Source of the DNA: Aliikangiella coralliicola | GTDB taxonomy: Bacteria > Pseudomonadota > Gammaproteobacteria > Enterobacterales > Kangiellaceae | Direction: 5' to 3' | Length of the DNA: 64,000 bases | Assembly (NCBI RefSeq): GCF_007004725.1 | Contig: NZ_ML660161.1 | Span: 687,683 to 751,682 of the forward strand | In this document: one piece after another, positions 37,150 through 46,726 of the stretch | How positions within the stretch are numbered: position 1 is the stretch's first letter | Layout of the letters: the number at the start of each line of letters is the position of its first letter | The notes under the pieces: generated by a model | The model's database searches: none | Seen by the model: the letters and a program-made list of their open reading frames with translations, nothing else | What the model was told of the DNA's origin: nothing | Made by a program: the position numbers and the translations under genes

Positions 37150-37620
37150 TCAGTTAAGTAGAGTCATTGATTGTTTTATATTGGCGGTTAGGAATAAAGT
37201 CGCGAGATCGAGGATTGGTACAGCGGAATTTTCATAGGAGAAACAGGATAGGGCGATGCGGCTCCAGAATTTTTCCTTATCTGGCAATTCGCAATACTGA
37301 TTGTCATTAACCGTTATCAACTCTGGTTTGTAAGGAAGGCTGAGGCCACCAAAATGCAATTGTTGTTGATATTGAAATGAAACAACAACCAGTTCCTCGC
37401 AAGGTAATGCTTCCTCGTTGATCAAAAGATTCAAATTCATGACCGGGACGACCATTTGATTCCATCGAAAAAGATGACGACAATAATCTGGTGTAAAAGG
37501 TAATGGCGTTAATTCACTATGGTATAGAAGCTCCTGAATCGCATGAACGCCGATAGCAACATATTGCTCAGGGCTGTATTGTAGCAACCAGGCCTTAGTT
37601 TTTTTCTCTTCGTTACTCAT
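37150..37620 (-). CDS. CheW-like coupling protein, last gene of chemosensory operon
   Basis: 156 aa, a single weak CheW domain (YVAIGVHAIQELLYHSELTPLPFTPDYCRHLFRWNQMVVPVMNLNLLI; AVPILDLATLF). Such domains join the kinase to receptor arrays. It follows another CheW-like gene by 42 bases. In the P. aeruginosa Pil-Chp system, ChpC is a CheW-like protein encoded after ChpA; this gene and its neighbour hold comparable places. Sequence is divergent, so the partner is inferred. Confidence 0.72.
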   Translation of the reverse strand: MSNEEKKTKAWLLQYSPEQYVAIGVHAIQELLYHSELTPLPFTPDYCRHLFRWNQMVVPVMNLNLLINEEALPCEELVVVSFQYQQQLHFGGLSLPYKPELITVNDNQYCELPDKEKFWSRIALSCFSYENSAVPILDLATLFLTANIKQSMTLLN

Positions 37621-37662
37621 TCTAGCCGCCAGATAACTGATTCAAATAGTTTTACTTTTATC

Positions 37663-38130
37663 TTATAAATGTTTTAACAACTTTTCCGGGTCGATGAAAA
37701 AATAGTCGGTTTTTTCATAGCGTAAAATGCCATTAATCGGAAATTGTTCGGTCTGCATGGCTAATGGAATTGATTGGCTGTCGCATGGTTGATTACTTTC
37801 CGTGAAAGATATTTCATGGCAGTAAAGCCCGATTTTTTTCCTCATTAGTTGAAGGATGGCAATTCTTTTCCGAGTTGGATCAACTTGCTGTTCATTAGTA
37901 AGTTGACTGTTGAGACATAGTAATTGAATGGGGTTTTCTTTTGCGTCTTTATGGGAGGAATGTATAAAACTCTCATCAAGTTGAATTGACTCAATATTAT
38001 TTGCAGCGATTGCAACGCGACACTGATCCCAGCGCAATAAACAGTATGTTTTTTGGCTAGACAGAGTAGATGGCTGAGCGGGTTTTAAAAAAGAGCCAAC
38101 TGGTTGAGATGCTTGGGCAAATGAGCTCAT
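37663..38130 (-). CDS. CheW-like coupling protein
   Basis: 155 aa. CheW-type pattern: YCLLRWDQCRVAIAANNIESIQLDE, then IPLAMQTEQFPINGILRYEKTDYFFIDPEKLL. Residues 1-28 are a disordered Ser/Gln/Pro-rich lead. Its first base overlaps the last base of the ChpA-like gene, indicating translational coupling. Probable ChpC/PilI-type adaptor. Confidence 0.72.
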   Translation of the reverse strand: MSSFAQASQPVGSFLKPAQPSTLSSQKTYCLLRWDQCRVAIAANNIESIQLDESFIHSSHKDAKENPIQLLCLNSQLTNEQQVDPTRKRIAILQLMRKKIGLYCHEISFTESNQPCDSQSIPLAMQTEQFPINGILRYEKTDYFFIDPEKLLKHL

Positions 38131-41100
38131 CAGGCATGTACCTCCGTCATCATTTCAATATTTGAAAGCACATCAGTTTCTGAAAATGGTTTGGTTAAGT
38201 AAGCATTAACGCCAACTTTTCTCGCGTGTTCGCGGTGCTTATCGGTGTAGCGAGAAGTAATCATGATAACGGGCGTATTTTCTAATTCGTCATTCGCCCT
38301 AACGTGTGCAGTGAGTTCAAGGCCATTGAGTCTTGGTAGCTCTAAGTCTGAGAGAATGACATCTGGATGCCAGCTTTTAAGGATTTGAATGGCTTCAATT
38401 CCGTCAATAGCGGTTTTCACTTCATAGCCTGTGTCAGAAACTAACTGTTCTAACATTCGTCGTGTACTTAAAGAGTCTTCAACGATGAGAACTTTATTGG
38501 TTGATGCTACCGGGACGACTCTATCTTGTAACACATCAGCATTTTTATTCTGCAGATGAGTTGAAGATTGTAAAAGTTCATTGAGTTCTAGTATCGCAAC
38601 GATCTGGCCGTCACCGAGAGTTGCAGCGCCATGGACTCCTGGAATATGGGGAAGAAATTCGCCAAATTTTTTCAATACAATGTCTCGGCAATTTAAAACT
38701 TCGTCGACAAAAAGCGCTTTTGGCCCGCTGTCAGTGCGCACAATGACCCCCGCTCTTTTGGCAAATTCTTCTTCACTCAGAGATGTTTTTTCGCCACCAA
38801 TATAATTATTGAGATAGTAAGTCGTGTAATTCTCGTTACCGAAAAAGAAATTGAGTTTATCGCCAATAGTCTTAAAAGAGCCACTGTTAGGCGCGAAAGC
38901 CTGAATTAATGTATTGGTAGGAAGTGCATATAAAACGCCTGCCGACTTAACAATCAGTACATGTTGAGAAACCATAGTGATCGGTAATGTAAGCACAACT
39001 TCACACCCCTGCTCAGGTTTCGAGTTGATTTCCAGGTAACCGCCGGACTCTGTGATTTTTTGCGAAACGACATCCATCCCGATGCCGCGGCCTGAAGTGG
39101 CGGTAACACTATCACTGGTGGAAAAGCCCGGCTGCAATAAATATTGTATGAGCGTTTTTTCCGGTAAGTTTTGTTCCTTTGTTATTAAACCAGACGCTAT
39201 CAATTTTTGTTTGATTTTCTCATAATCAATACCACGTCCATCATCTTTGCAACTGACAACTATGGAGTGGCCTTTTTGTTTAAACGATAGTGCTATTTCA
39301 CCGGTGGGTAATTTATCCGAGCTTTGGCGTTCTTCGGGGAGTTCTATGCCATGGTCAACCGAATTTCTCAACACATGCATTAGCGGATCCATCAGCATGT
39401 TGAGTACATCTAGATCAATATTAATTGACTGTCCAGTTATCTCAAAATCGACCTGTTTGTTGAGTAACCTGGATACCTGGCGAACGCAACGTTCCAGTCG
39501 GGGAACAATCGTTTTAACCGGTATCATTCGTGTTCTCAAAACGTCACTTTCCATGCTCTTGTTAAGATTGACCTGTTTTTGAAAAATTGAATCGAGACCG
39601 CCCAGCCTGTTTTTGATTGAGTTTTCCACTTGTTTGATATCCGATAGAGATTCGACTATTTGATTCAGGTAAGTATGTAGTTCGTTCATCCGGTTGACTT
39701 CTAGCGGGTCAAATTCTTCTTGTTTCACCGAGCTTCTTGTTAGCTTTCTTTCTGAATCACTAACCGCCCGAATATCAATATAGTTTTCAAATTCGAATAC
39801 CGTTTTTTGCATTTTTTCGGATAGCTGATCGAGTGTTCCTATCATGCTTTTTACATGTTGGTACTCGTCGTCAAGATGGCCTTGTAGAACCGTCGTTTCT
39901 CCGACATTTCTCAGAATTTTTTCCAGGTCATTTTTAGCAACCCTGACCATTGCCGCATTTTCGTGATGTTTTTTTTCGGCGGGAGATTTACTGATTAAAA
40001 TGGGATTATCAACAGCCGGGGAGATAGCTTCCTCCGATATTTTTTCCTGTTCCAGATTTGACTCACTATTCGCAGTTGTTTGACTAGCTGTTGAGTTGCT
40101 TTGCTCCGGCGCTTCGAGCGTTGTTGGCATCGACTCTTGCGTAGTCCTTTCGGCTGTTGAGAGCAGGCCAAACTTCATGTCATAATCTAGCTGGATTTGA
40201 GCTGCTGTTTGGGACACAGATAGCCCTTTGTTGTAGCCGCTAATGACATCGATTAAGGTTTGTAACACTAACTGTAGATCTTTCGGTTCTTCAGTATTGC
40301 CGAGCAGGTATTCGCAGGTGTCAGCCAGGCTGTCTGCTATTCGAAAAATAAAGTTGACGATTTCTTTTGAGAAGGGACCATTCTCCTCTGCCAGATAACC
40401 TAATATATCTTCAAAACGATGTGAAATATTAACCAGCCCGGTTATACCAATAGTACCCGCGGCACCTTTGAGAGTGTGCACACATCTTTGCGCGGAAACC
40501 AGGTGTTCCATTTTGTCGGGCTCTGCACTATAAAGCTGGAGGTGCTCGGTTAGTTCTTCAATATGCAACGGTGCTTCTTGTAAGAACATTTCAACCAAAA
40601 TTGTCTGTGCGTCTGCAGGGATAGTTAAATCGATGTCATTTTCGAGTGCTTCTTCAAGTGTGTCTTTCGATTGAGTATCATTTTCGTTAAATAATTCTTC
40701 GCAAAGTAAAACAGAAGCATCTTCTATTTGTGATTCGGGCAGATCACAAAAACCATCATTAAGCAGCTCTCGCATAAAAGTTAATAAATTCGTTTCGTTA
40801 ATATTGGTTGTGCAAATGATGTAATCGGTTAAGTGCTTTTGTACTGTAGCTATATACTTTTTTGTTGTTGACTGACTTAAATCAAACTCCGAGAAGCTGG
40901 TTTTTAAATGATTGAAAAACCAGGCACTACCCTTTAGACTATTTTGTTCAGTCACTTCGTTGAGACTGTCAAAAAGAATTATGCACTGCTTTTTTTGTTG
41001 GGTAAGCTGCTCAACATTTGAGTTGTTTTCATCGGTTTTGTTCAGAACAATTTGCGCAAGTAATTGGTGAAGTTCTATGGTCAACTCACCTATTGTTTGC

Positions 41101-42191
41101 CGATAGAGGTTTTGCTCGCCTAATTCCTGAGAATCTGGAAAACTTGGAGAGATTGAAGAGTCTTGCTCTCCGTTTTCGGTGAGTAGCGGAGGCACATTTT
41201 TGAGAATATCCTCAGCGGTGTTATTCTCTATGGACTGGTTTTCTTCAGCATTGGTATCGAATTTTAATTCGTTACTTTCGGGGTCATCTGTTGTGAAAGC
41301 CATCAACTCATCCAGACTGATTCCAGAATTATCTTTCAAATCCTGTTCAGCATCTTGGACAAGTGGCGCGCTTTCTTTATCTTCTTCGAGCTGGACGTCA
41401 AGTTGCATTTCAGTTTCGCCGGTCACATGAGTAAATGATTCATCCTCTCGTTCGTTGCATAATAGTGTTTTATTTTCGTTTGCTCGATCATCCTCTTCTG
41501 TTTGTGGCGTCATTATCAAAGCTTCGAGTGGCAAGTCGACAATATCATTAACTAGCGGTATGTCTTGGCTGTCTGGCTCGAAACTGTCTGATTCGAAACT
41601 GTCCGCTTCAAAGTTAGATAGTTTAGAATTATCCTGTACTAATTCTTCAGATTCCCACTTCTCGGAAATTAAATCGGGATCAATATTCTGGTCGAGCAAC
41701 TGCGGTTTGCTTTCTGAGTGAATTGGGGATGAGTTAGTTGAGTTGCGTCTAACTTCTTTAAATCGTGCTAACCTTTTTTTGAGCAAGTTTAAATGCGATT
41801 GACTAATGGGATCTATCCAGCATTGAGTCGACACTAAGGCAAGTAACCGATTAGTTCGAGCGTCGCTTTCAGGTTCGTCCAGCACCGCACCGAGCGCGTT
41901 TGGCCAGTCTAGTAGCAGCCTTAACCTGGCCGCACCTAGCGGTTTATCACTGTCCTGATATGCCATTAAATTTCGCTTCACGAACTGACTTACTGCGCTA
42001 GCGAAATCAAGCCCACTTAAACAACATTGGCGACGAAACTCCTCCACGATATCGCTATATTCCCTCAGCAGTGCGTTATCCTTGGGAACGTCAAGGTCAC
42101 CTTTAGCGTAGCTATCCGCTCGATCTTGGAGCTTCACAAGAAGCGTACTTAATTCGGCTTCTTGCTCGCTTAATTCTCTTTGACTTAACAT
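38130..42191 (-). CDS. chpA: ChpA-like hybrid CheA kinase of a Pil-Chp-type system
   Basis: 1353 aa. N-terminal about 1-150 ordered helical region; about 150-350 acidic low-complexity linker with a repeated DSFESDSFEPDS phrase; a second helical region about 360-500; Hpt domain with His572 (CVHTLKGAAGTIGI); P3 dimerisation about 780-890; HATPase with VLRNSVDHGIELPEE, DDGRGIDYE and GRGIGMDVV; CheW-like P5 about 1055-1195; receiver about 1230-1350 (VILSDLELPRLNG, YLTKPF). The Hpt-kinase-CheW-REC order is ChpA. Only one intact Hpt is clear, whereas P. aeruginosa ChpA has several. It would phosphorylate the two receivers encoded upstream. The symbol is by analogy. Confidence 0.85.
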   Translation of the reverse strand: MLSQRELSEQEAELSTLLVKLQDRADSYAKGDLDVPKDNALLREYSDIVEEFRRQCCLSGLDFASAVSQFVKRNLMAYQDSDKPLGAARLRLLLDWPNALGAVLDEPESDARTNRLLALVSTQCWIDPISQSHLNLLKKRLARFKEVRRNSTNSSPIHSESKPQLLDQNIDPDLISEKWESEELVQDNSKLSNFEADSFESDSFEPDSQDIPLVNDIVDLPLEALIMTPQTEEDDRANENKTLLCNEREDESFTHVTGETEMQLDVQLEEDKESAPLVQDAEQDLKDNSGISLDELMAFTTDDPESNELKFDTNAEENQSIENNTAEDILKNVPPLLTENGEQDSSISPSFPDSQELGEQNLYRQTIGELTIELHQLLAQIVLNKTDENNSNVEQLTQQKKQCIILFDSLNEVTEQNSLKGSAWFFNHLKTSFSEFDLSQSTTKKYIATVQKHLTDYIICTTNINETNLLTFMRELLNDGFCDLPESQIEDASVLLCEELFNENDTQSKDTLEEALENDIDLTIPADAQTILVEMFLQEAPLHIEELTEHLQLYSAEPDKMEHLVSAQRCVHTLKGAAGTIGITGLVNISHRFEDILGYLAEENGPFSKEIVNFIFRIADSLADTCEYLLGNTEEPKDLQLVLQTLIDVISGYNKGLSVSQTAAQIQLDYDMKFGLLSTAERTTQESMPTTLEAPEQSNSTASQTTANSESNLEQEKISEEAISPAVDNPILISKSPAEKKHHENAAMVRVAKNDLEKILRNVGETTVLQGHLDDEYQHVKSMIGTLDQLSEKMQKTVFEFENYIDIRAVSDSERKLTRSSVKQEEFDPLEVNRMNELHTYLNQIVESLSDIKQVENSIKNRLGGLDSIFQKQVNLNKSMESDVLRTRMIPVKTIVPRLERCVRQVSRLLNKQVDFEITGQSINIDLDVLNMLMDPLMHVLRNSVDHGIELPEERQSSDKLPTGEIALSFKQKGHSIVVSCKDDGRGIDYEKIKQKLIASGLITKEQNLPEKTLIQYLLQPGFSTSDSVTATSGRGIGMDVVSQKITESGGYLEINSKPEQGCEVVLTLPITMVSQHVLIVKSAGVLYALPTNTLIQAFAPNSGSFKTIGDKLNFFFGNENYTTYYLNNYIGGEKTSLSEEEFAKRAGVIVRTDSGPKALFVDEVLNCRDIVLKKFGEFLPHIPGVHGAATLGDGQIVAILELNELLQSSTHLQNKNADVLQDRVVPVASTNKVLIVEDSLSTRRMLEQLVSDTGYEVKTAIDGIEAIQILKSWHPDVILSDLELPRLNGLELTAHVRANDELENTPVIMITSRYTDKHREHARKVGVNAYLTKPFSETDVLSNIEMMTEVHA

Positions 42192-42285
42192 AATGACTTA
42201 CTCAAATTTCATAAAGAACATTTGGAAATGTAGACGTAGATTAACTTCAATTCACTTCGCCTTAACAACATTATCCAAAAGCTGA

Positions 42286-44829
42286 TTAACCGTTAGCCGA
42301 TTTCGCTCTTTCAGGCAGTTTAAATAATTGAACTGACTCGAGTAATTTCTCCGAATTTTTAACTAACTTTAATGTTTCGTTACTTTGAAGTTCTAGTTTT
42401 GACTGGGTTTCCCTCGCGTTTTCTTGCAGCTTGATTGAGCGGTTTTTCAAATCATCGCTCACTTGAGACTGGGTGTTACAAGAGTCAGAAATTAAGCGCA
42501 CCTTTTCCACGAGTTGGGTTGCCGTATTGGTTGTTTTTTCCATTTCCTGACCGGCTTTTTCTACCAGCGAGGCACCTTCAATAACTTTGGATATAGTGTT
42601 ACCCATTGTCTCTGATGTATCTGACGTTTCAACCTGGATATTATCAACCAGCGAAGTGATTTGGGCGGTTGCGCCACGGGCACTTTCAGCCAGTCTTTGT
42701 ACTTCGTCGGCGATGACTGAGAAGGCACGTCCTTCTTCACCGGCGGCGGCCGCTTGCATACTTGCGTTAAGTGCGAGTACATGAGTTTTTTCCGCGATGT
42801 TATTAATAATATCAACGACGTTATTGATTTCTTGTGATCGCTCACCCAGACGTTTAATCCGTTTTTCTGTTTCGTGAATGTTCGCCCTGATATCTGACAT
42901 ACTTTCAATAGTGTTCTTTACAGCGCCGTAGGCTGAGTTTGTCATGTTGGACATGTTGTTAGTCAAGTCACTACATAGCGTTGCCAGTTCGGCATTTTTC
43001 TTCATCGCACCAGTCGCTTTTACCAACCGTTGGGAAGATTTTTCTAACTGGGTAAAATCGGTTTCTGCCGAGTTGGATACGACGGTTGATAAAGACTTCA
43101 CGTTGTTTGAGGATTTTTCGACGGTTAATGCTATATCGTTAACTTCGTGCAATACATCACTGATAGCGTCAACTACCTGGGCAATCGCATCGGATAGTGG
43201 ACCAGTAATATCTTCTGACACCGGTAATTTGGTTGTCAAATCTCTTTCCGAAAGTAGCATGGTTCCTTCGAGTAACCGAATAATTGATTCATTCAGCTCA
43301 TCATTTTTTCGTTCTGTTTCGGCTAATGCCGCGATTCGATCATCGAGTAATCCATTGAGCGTTTTGCTCAGTGTTCCGAGTTCATCATCGGTTTCCACCT
43401 GAGCACGTGCGCCGAAATCACCTTCGGCCACTTTGATTACCGTATCTTCCAATTCTTTTACTGGCCGAACTAAGGCTTTTACCAGAAACCATGCGATAGT
43501 ACCACTGAGTGCTAACACTAATAGTCCAATTAAAATTGCCGCATTTTGAATAGATTCGCGCAAAGAAAAAGTTGGTGCAAAAGCTTCCGCTTCGTCAATT
43601 TCAGCCATAATTGCCCACTTGGCGCCTAAGAATTCTAACGGTGTATACGCTGATAACACTTGCTCGCCGCGGTAGTCAGCAAAAGTGTCAAAACCCGTTT
43701 TGTTTAACATGGCAGCCTGAGTTCCAGGAGTCGAAACTGTTTGTAACCCGATACTGGTATTTTTAGCGCGAATAGTATCAATGATTTTTTTACTTAAATT
43801 TGCATTGCCCAGGGCGTTAATGTAGTTGTCTTTATCTTCAATCAAAAAGCGGCTGTCGTTTCGAATTAAGTTATCTGAACCAACAATATAAGTTTCTCCT
43901 GATTCACCCAGTCCATAATCGCGCCATTGCTGATTAACCGTCATAATCTGGTTAATCGTTGCTATTGGTGCCTGGAAAACTAAAATACCAATTTTTTCGC
44001 CTTTATCAAAAATAGGAGATGCGATAAAAACTGCCTGGTCATTGTAGGACGGCAAATAAGTCGCGAAATCTTCGAAAACGACACCATCGGGATCGGTTAA
44101 TCGATTCGCTTTTTGAAAGGCTCTACCTAAACCGGTTTCTGCGTAAGGGCCATTGATAAGTGATGTTGTGTAGTCTAACTCTTTAAATACTGAGTAAATA
44201 ATATCGCCGGTATCAGGTTCAACCAGGAAAATATCGTAATAGTTAAAGGTTTTTAAGTATTGTCTGATATGAGGATGATATTTTTTATGGGCCTTTGAAT
44301 AATCGGATTGATCGCCCGCACTGGTTAAATTGTCTTTTTGCCCCAGCGATTCTGGATTAGCAGAGATATAGTGATATTGTAATGCGATTGATTCTGCATC
44401 CAGCGGCAATAAATACTTGGTCATATCTGGCGCTTCACCGATATTACGGTTGGTGTACTCATTGACAAAATCAGTGGTGTAATAGTTAGAGAGGTTTTCT
44501 CTGTATTCGCGAAGCATTTGGGCATCAATTGGCTGGTTTCTATCGGCCTGTTCTCTGAACTTTCCGAAACTACTCGAAAACTCTTTTGTTGCTTCAATAA
44601 TCATTAGATCATTTGAAAAAGTCTTCACCTGATTTTGCAAACTGTTCAGGTAGGTTTCAAGTTGGTCCTTACGCGCGTCGCGTACCGAAACTAATTGGTT
44701 TTTTGCCTGTTCCTCCAATGACGAACGGCCCGCGTTGAAAGAGATGGTATCAAGTGAGACCGAGACTAAGACAACGGGGATAATCGTAATTGAAAGCGCA
44801 CCAAGCACTAGTTTTTGCTTCAGTTTCAT
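42286..44829 (-). CDS. pilJ: Methyl-accepting chemoreceptor, Cache type with PilJ-like signalling tip
   Basis: 847 aa. TM1 about 8-30; large periplasmic double-Cache sensor about 35-425 (YLKTFNYYDIFLVEPDTGDIIYSV, GESGETYIVGSDNLIRNDSRFL, EQVLSAYTPLEFLGAKWAIMAEID); TM2 about 432-455; HAMP about 455-510; signalling domain about 560-840 with tip LNASMQAAAAGEEGRAFSVIADEVQRLAESARGAT. The AAAAGEEGRAFSV tip is PilJ-type, but PilJ itself has shorter periplasmic PilJ domains, so this is a Cache-sensing variant. Same strand and order as in pil-chp clusters. Symbol by analogy. Confidence 0.83.
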   Translation of the reverse strand: MKLKQKLVLGALSITIIPVVLVSVSLDTISFNAGRSSLEEQAKNQLVSVRDARKDQLETYLNSLQNQVKTFSNDLMIIEATKEFSSSFGKFREQADRNQPIDAQMLREYRENLSNYYTTDFVNEYTNRNIGEAPDMTKYLLPLDAESIALQYHYISANPESLGQKDNLTSAGDQSDYSKAHKKYHPHIRQYLKTFNYYDIFLVEPDTGDIIYSVFKELDYTTSLINGPYAETGLGRAFQKANRLTDPDGVVFEDFATYLPSYNDQAVFIASPIFDKGEKIGILVFQAPIATINQIMTVNQQWRDYGLGESGETYIVGSDNLIRNDSRFLIEDKDNYINALGNANLSKKIIDTIRAKNTSIGLQTVSTPGTQAAMLNKTGFDTFADYRGEQVLSAYTPLEFLGAKWAIMAEIDEAEAFAPTFSLRESIQNAAILIGLLVLALSGTIAWFLVKALVRPVKELEDTVIKVAEGDFGARAQVETDDELGTLSKTLNGLLDDRIAALAETERKNDELNESIIRLLEGTMLLSERDLTTKLPVSEDITGPLSDAIAQVVDAISDVLHEVNDIALTVEKSSNNVKSLSTVVSNSAETDFTQLEKSSQRLVKATGAMKKNAELATLCSDLTNNMSNMTNSAYGAVKNTIESMSDIRANIHETEKRIKRLGERSQEINNVVDIINNIAEKTHVLALNASMQAAAAGEEGRAFSVIADEVQRLAESARGATAQITSLVDNIQVETSDTSETMGNTISKVIEGASLVEKAGQEMEKTTNTATQLVEKVRLISDSCNTQSQVSDDLKNRSIKLQENARETQSKLELQSNETLKLVKNSEKLLESVQLFKLPERAKSANG

Positions 44830-44910
44830 TTTTTCATTCCTTCCTCAAATCGCTAAAATTTATTTAATATTTATTAAAATAAAATTACTAGAAGCAACTT
44901 GCCAAAGTCG

Positions 44911-45477
44911 CTAATGTTTTGATAGTTGCCGAAAAAAATTACCGCCATCTAATTGAAACCAGATTTCACCGTTATTTTCCTGGTAAACATTTGATGTAGA
45001 TTGTTTTAGTTTTTTGTTGATATCGAGGCTATCTGATTTTAATTGAGAGGTTGAGAATTGCTTTCGAACGGGAAGTGTATCGCTATAAATTGCAACATAA
45101 GATTCTTCAATCTTAAAAATAAGAAGGTATAGATTATTTTTCAGGCTGACCTCTGTATCTGTTAGGTATTTATGAATGCTATAAACAGGAATAATATTAC
45201 CTTTGTGGCTAGTGACCCCTACAAGAGAGGGAGCGCCATTGGGCATAGGGAATACTTTACTATTTAAGTTAATCTGACAATTAATCGTGGCGCTGACCAT
45301 CAGATTGAGATTACCTACTTTAAAACCATTGAGTTTCTGTTGATTGGTTCGATTTGCATCACTGCCAGACTGATCCGACAGTGGTTTAAATTTAGCTGGT
45401 TTTATGGAAAGTGCCTGACTGGGAAGAATCAATCCGGAATCTTGCTTCTCACTAGAAGATATTTCTATGTCTGTCAT
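44911..45477 (-). CDS. CheW-domain protein, PilI-like
   Basis: 188 aa. The first 55 residues are Ser/Lys-rich and probably unstructured; a CheW domain follows: GFKVGNLNLMVSATINCQINLNSKVFPMPNGAPSLVGVTSHKGNIIPVYSIHKYL. Position between the receiver genes and the receptor gene matches pilI. It would connect the receptor to the ChpA-like kinase. Gaps of 38 and 81 bases to neighbours support one operon. Confidence 0.78.
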   Translation of the reverse strand: MTDIEISSSEKQDSGLILPSQALSIKPAKFKPLSDQSGSDANRTNQQKLNGFKVGNLNLMVSATINCQINLNSKVFPMPNGAPSLVGVTSHKGNIIPVYSIHKYLTDTEVSLKNNLYLLIFKIEESYVAIYSDTLPVRKQFSTSQLKSDSLDINKKLKQSTSNVYQENNGEIWFQLDGGNFFRQLSKH

Positions 45478-45515
45478 GGCGCTTTCCTATAGAAATTGAT
45501 ACAACGAATAACTAA

Positions 45516-45875
45516 TTAAGCGTAGTTTTTAAGAGAGTCAACTATCTGATCGACTGAGTATGGTTTTGTAATATATCCTTTGGCTCCCAGCATTTCTCCC
45601 CAACGCTTATCTGCTTTTTCCTTTTTGCTGGTGACGAATACAACTGGTGTATCTTTAATGGCGTCTTCTGCTTTTATTGTGCGGCAAACTTTAAAGCCAT
45701 CGAGATCGTCCATAACAACATCTAGAAAAACAAGGCTTGGCTTATTCCTTCTGATTTGTTCAACTGCATCCTGCCCGCAAGTAGCGACGTCGACTTGATA
45801 ACCTGCGTCAGAAACAATTTGATAGAGATTTTCTCTTTCAGTTTTTGAATCATCAACAATTAGTATCTTTCCCAT
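45516..45875 (-). CDS. CheY-like single-domain response regulator, PilH-like
   Basis: 119 aa, one receiver domain: ILIVDDSKTERENLYQIVSDAG (acid pocket), LVFLDVVMDDLDG (phospho-acceptor Asp near 53), VVFVTSKKEKADKRWGEMLGAKGYITKPY. The ADKRWGxxxGAxxYxTKP phrase is typical of PilH. In Pil-Chp systems PilH controls pilus retraction or acts as phosphate sink. Spacing of 29 bases to the gene before it. Confidence 0.85.
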   Translation of the reverse strand: MGKILIVDDSKTERENLYQIVSDAGYQVDVATCGQDAVEQIRRNKPSLVFLDVVMDDLDGFKVCRTIKAEDAIKDTPVVFVTSKKEKADKRWGEMLGAKGYITKPYSVDQIVDSLKNYA

Positions 45876-45904
45876 TTCAGTACTCCTTATGTTAATTAAA
45901 AATG

Positions 45905-46726
45905 TTATGCAGTCTTAAGTTGTTTAAATGAACTGATGTTAAGCATTTTAAGTATTGCGTCTGCAAGTTCATTAGAGCTTGCCGGTTTGGTAATGTATTT
46001 ATCGCATCCGGCGAGCTTTCCTTTAACCATGTTGAACATATTGGATTTTCCTGTCAGCATGCATACAGGCGTATTCTTTTGAATTGGTGACTGTCGGATC
46101 ATTTTACAAATTTCATAACCGTCGATACCTGGTAAAACGATATCAAGGAAAATCAGGTCATAACGCAACTTATTAATTCGCTCCATGGCTTGTTCACCGG
46201 TAGCACAGCAATCTGGGTGAATGCCTAGTAAATCAAGTTGCAGTTCCATTGACTTTAAGATAGTGGGACAGTCATCTACGACCAAAGCCGAAACTTTGGA
46301 ATGCACTTTTTTGGCGCCAATCGAGTTGAGTTTCTTAACGTCACTTGATTCAGTTGTATCACTAATTTCAAATGAAGGAAGTTTTTCGAAAGCGCGGTAA
46401 AGTGCCTGTTGCATGCCATCGATGACTCGATTGGGAGTGAATGGCTTTTTTATGCTAGCCGGCGCATTTTTAGGGGCTATATCGGAATGTGCGTAAATCG
46501 AAAAAATCGGATTAACTCTCGCATTCCAAACTCGCCACTTGCGTAGTATTTGTGGATTGTCCGCATTAACAACGGCAAAGTGGGACTGCTCTGCGAGCTC
46601 GCCTTCTACTAGTCTGAATTCCGTATCTGAATTTTGCCCAAAGTTAAGAAATATGGCGCCAAGGTTATTGACTTCTTGCCGAGATAACCCAATGGCTATA
46701 ACGTCATAAATATCGCGTTGTTTCAT
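45905..46726 (-). CDS. Response regulator with extended N-terminus, PilG-like
   Basis: 273 aa. The C-terminal receiver about 143-262 has VDDCPTILKSMELQL, LIFLDIVLPGIDGYEI and YITKPASSNEL, resembling PilG. The first about 135 residues (DVIAIGLSRQEVNNLGAIFLNFGQ...YAHSDIAPKNAPASIKKPFTPNRVIDGMQQAL) look like a degenerate second receiver: the SIKKPF phrase matches the K-P switch motif, but acidic-pocket residues are not seen. So it may be a two-receiver protein with an inactive first domain. First gene of the operon; promoter expected in 46727-47331. Confidence 0.82.
   Translation of the reverse strand: MKQRDIYDVIAIGLSRQEVNNLGAIFLNFGQNSDTEFRLVEGELAEQSHFAVVNADNPQILRKWRVWNARVNPIFSIYAHSDIAPKNAPASIKKPFTPNRVIDGMQQALYRAFEKLPSFEISDTTESSDVKKLNSIGAKKVHSKVSALVVDDCPTILKSMELQLDLLGIHPDCCATGEQAMERINKLRYDLIFLDIVLPGIDGYEICKMIRQSPIQKNTPVCMLTGKSNMFNMVKGKLAGCDKYITKPASSNELADAILKMLNISSFKQLKTA

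Noticed and set aside
42286..44829. Labelling the receptor a true PilJ
   Set aside because: The signalling tip is PilJ-like but the sensor is a large Cache type, so the symbol is by analogy only.
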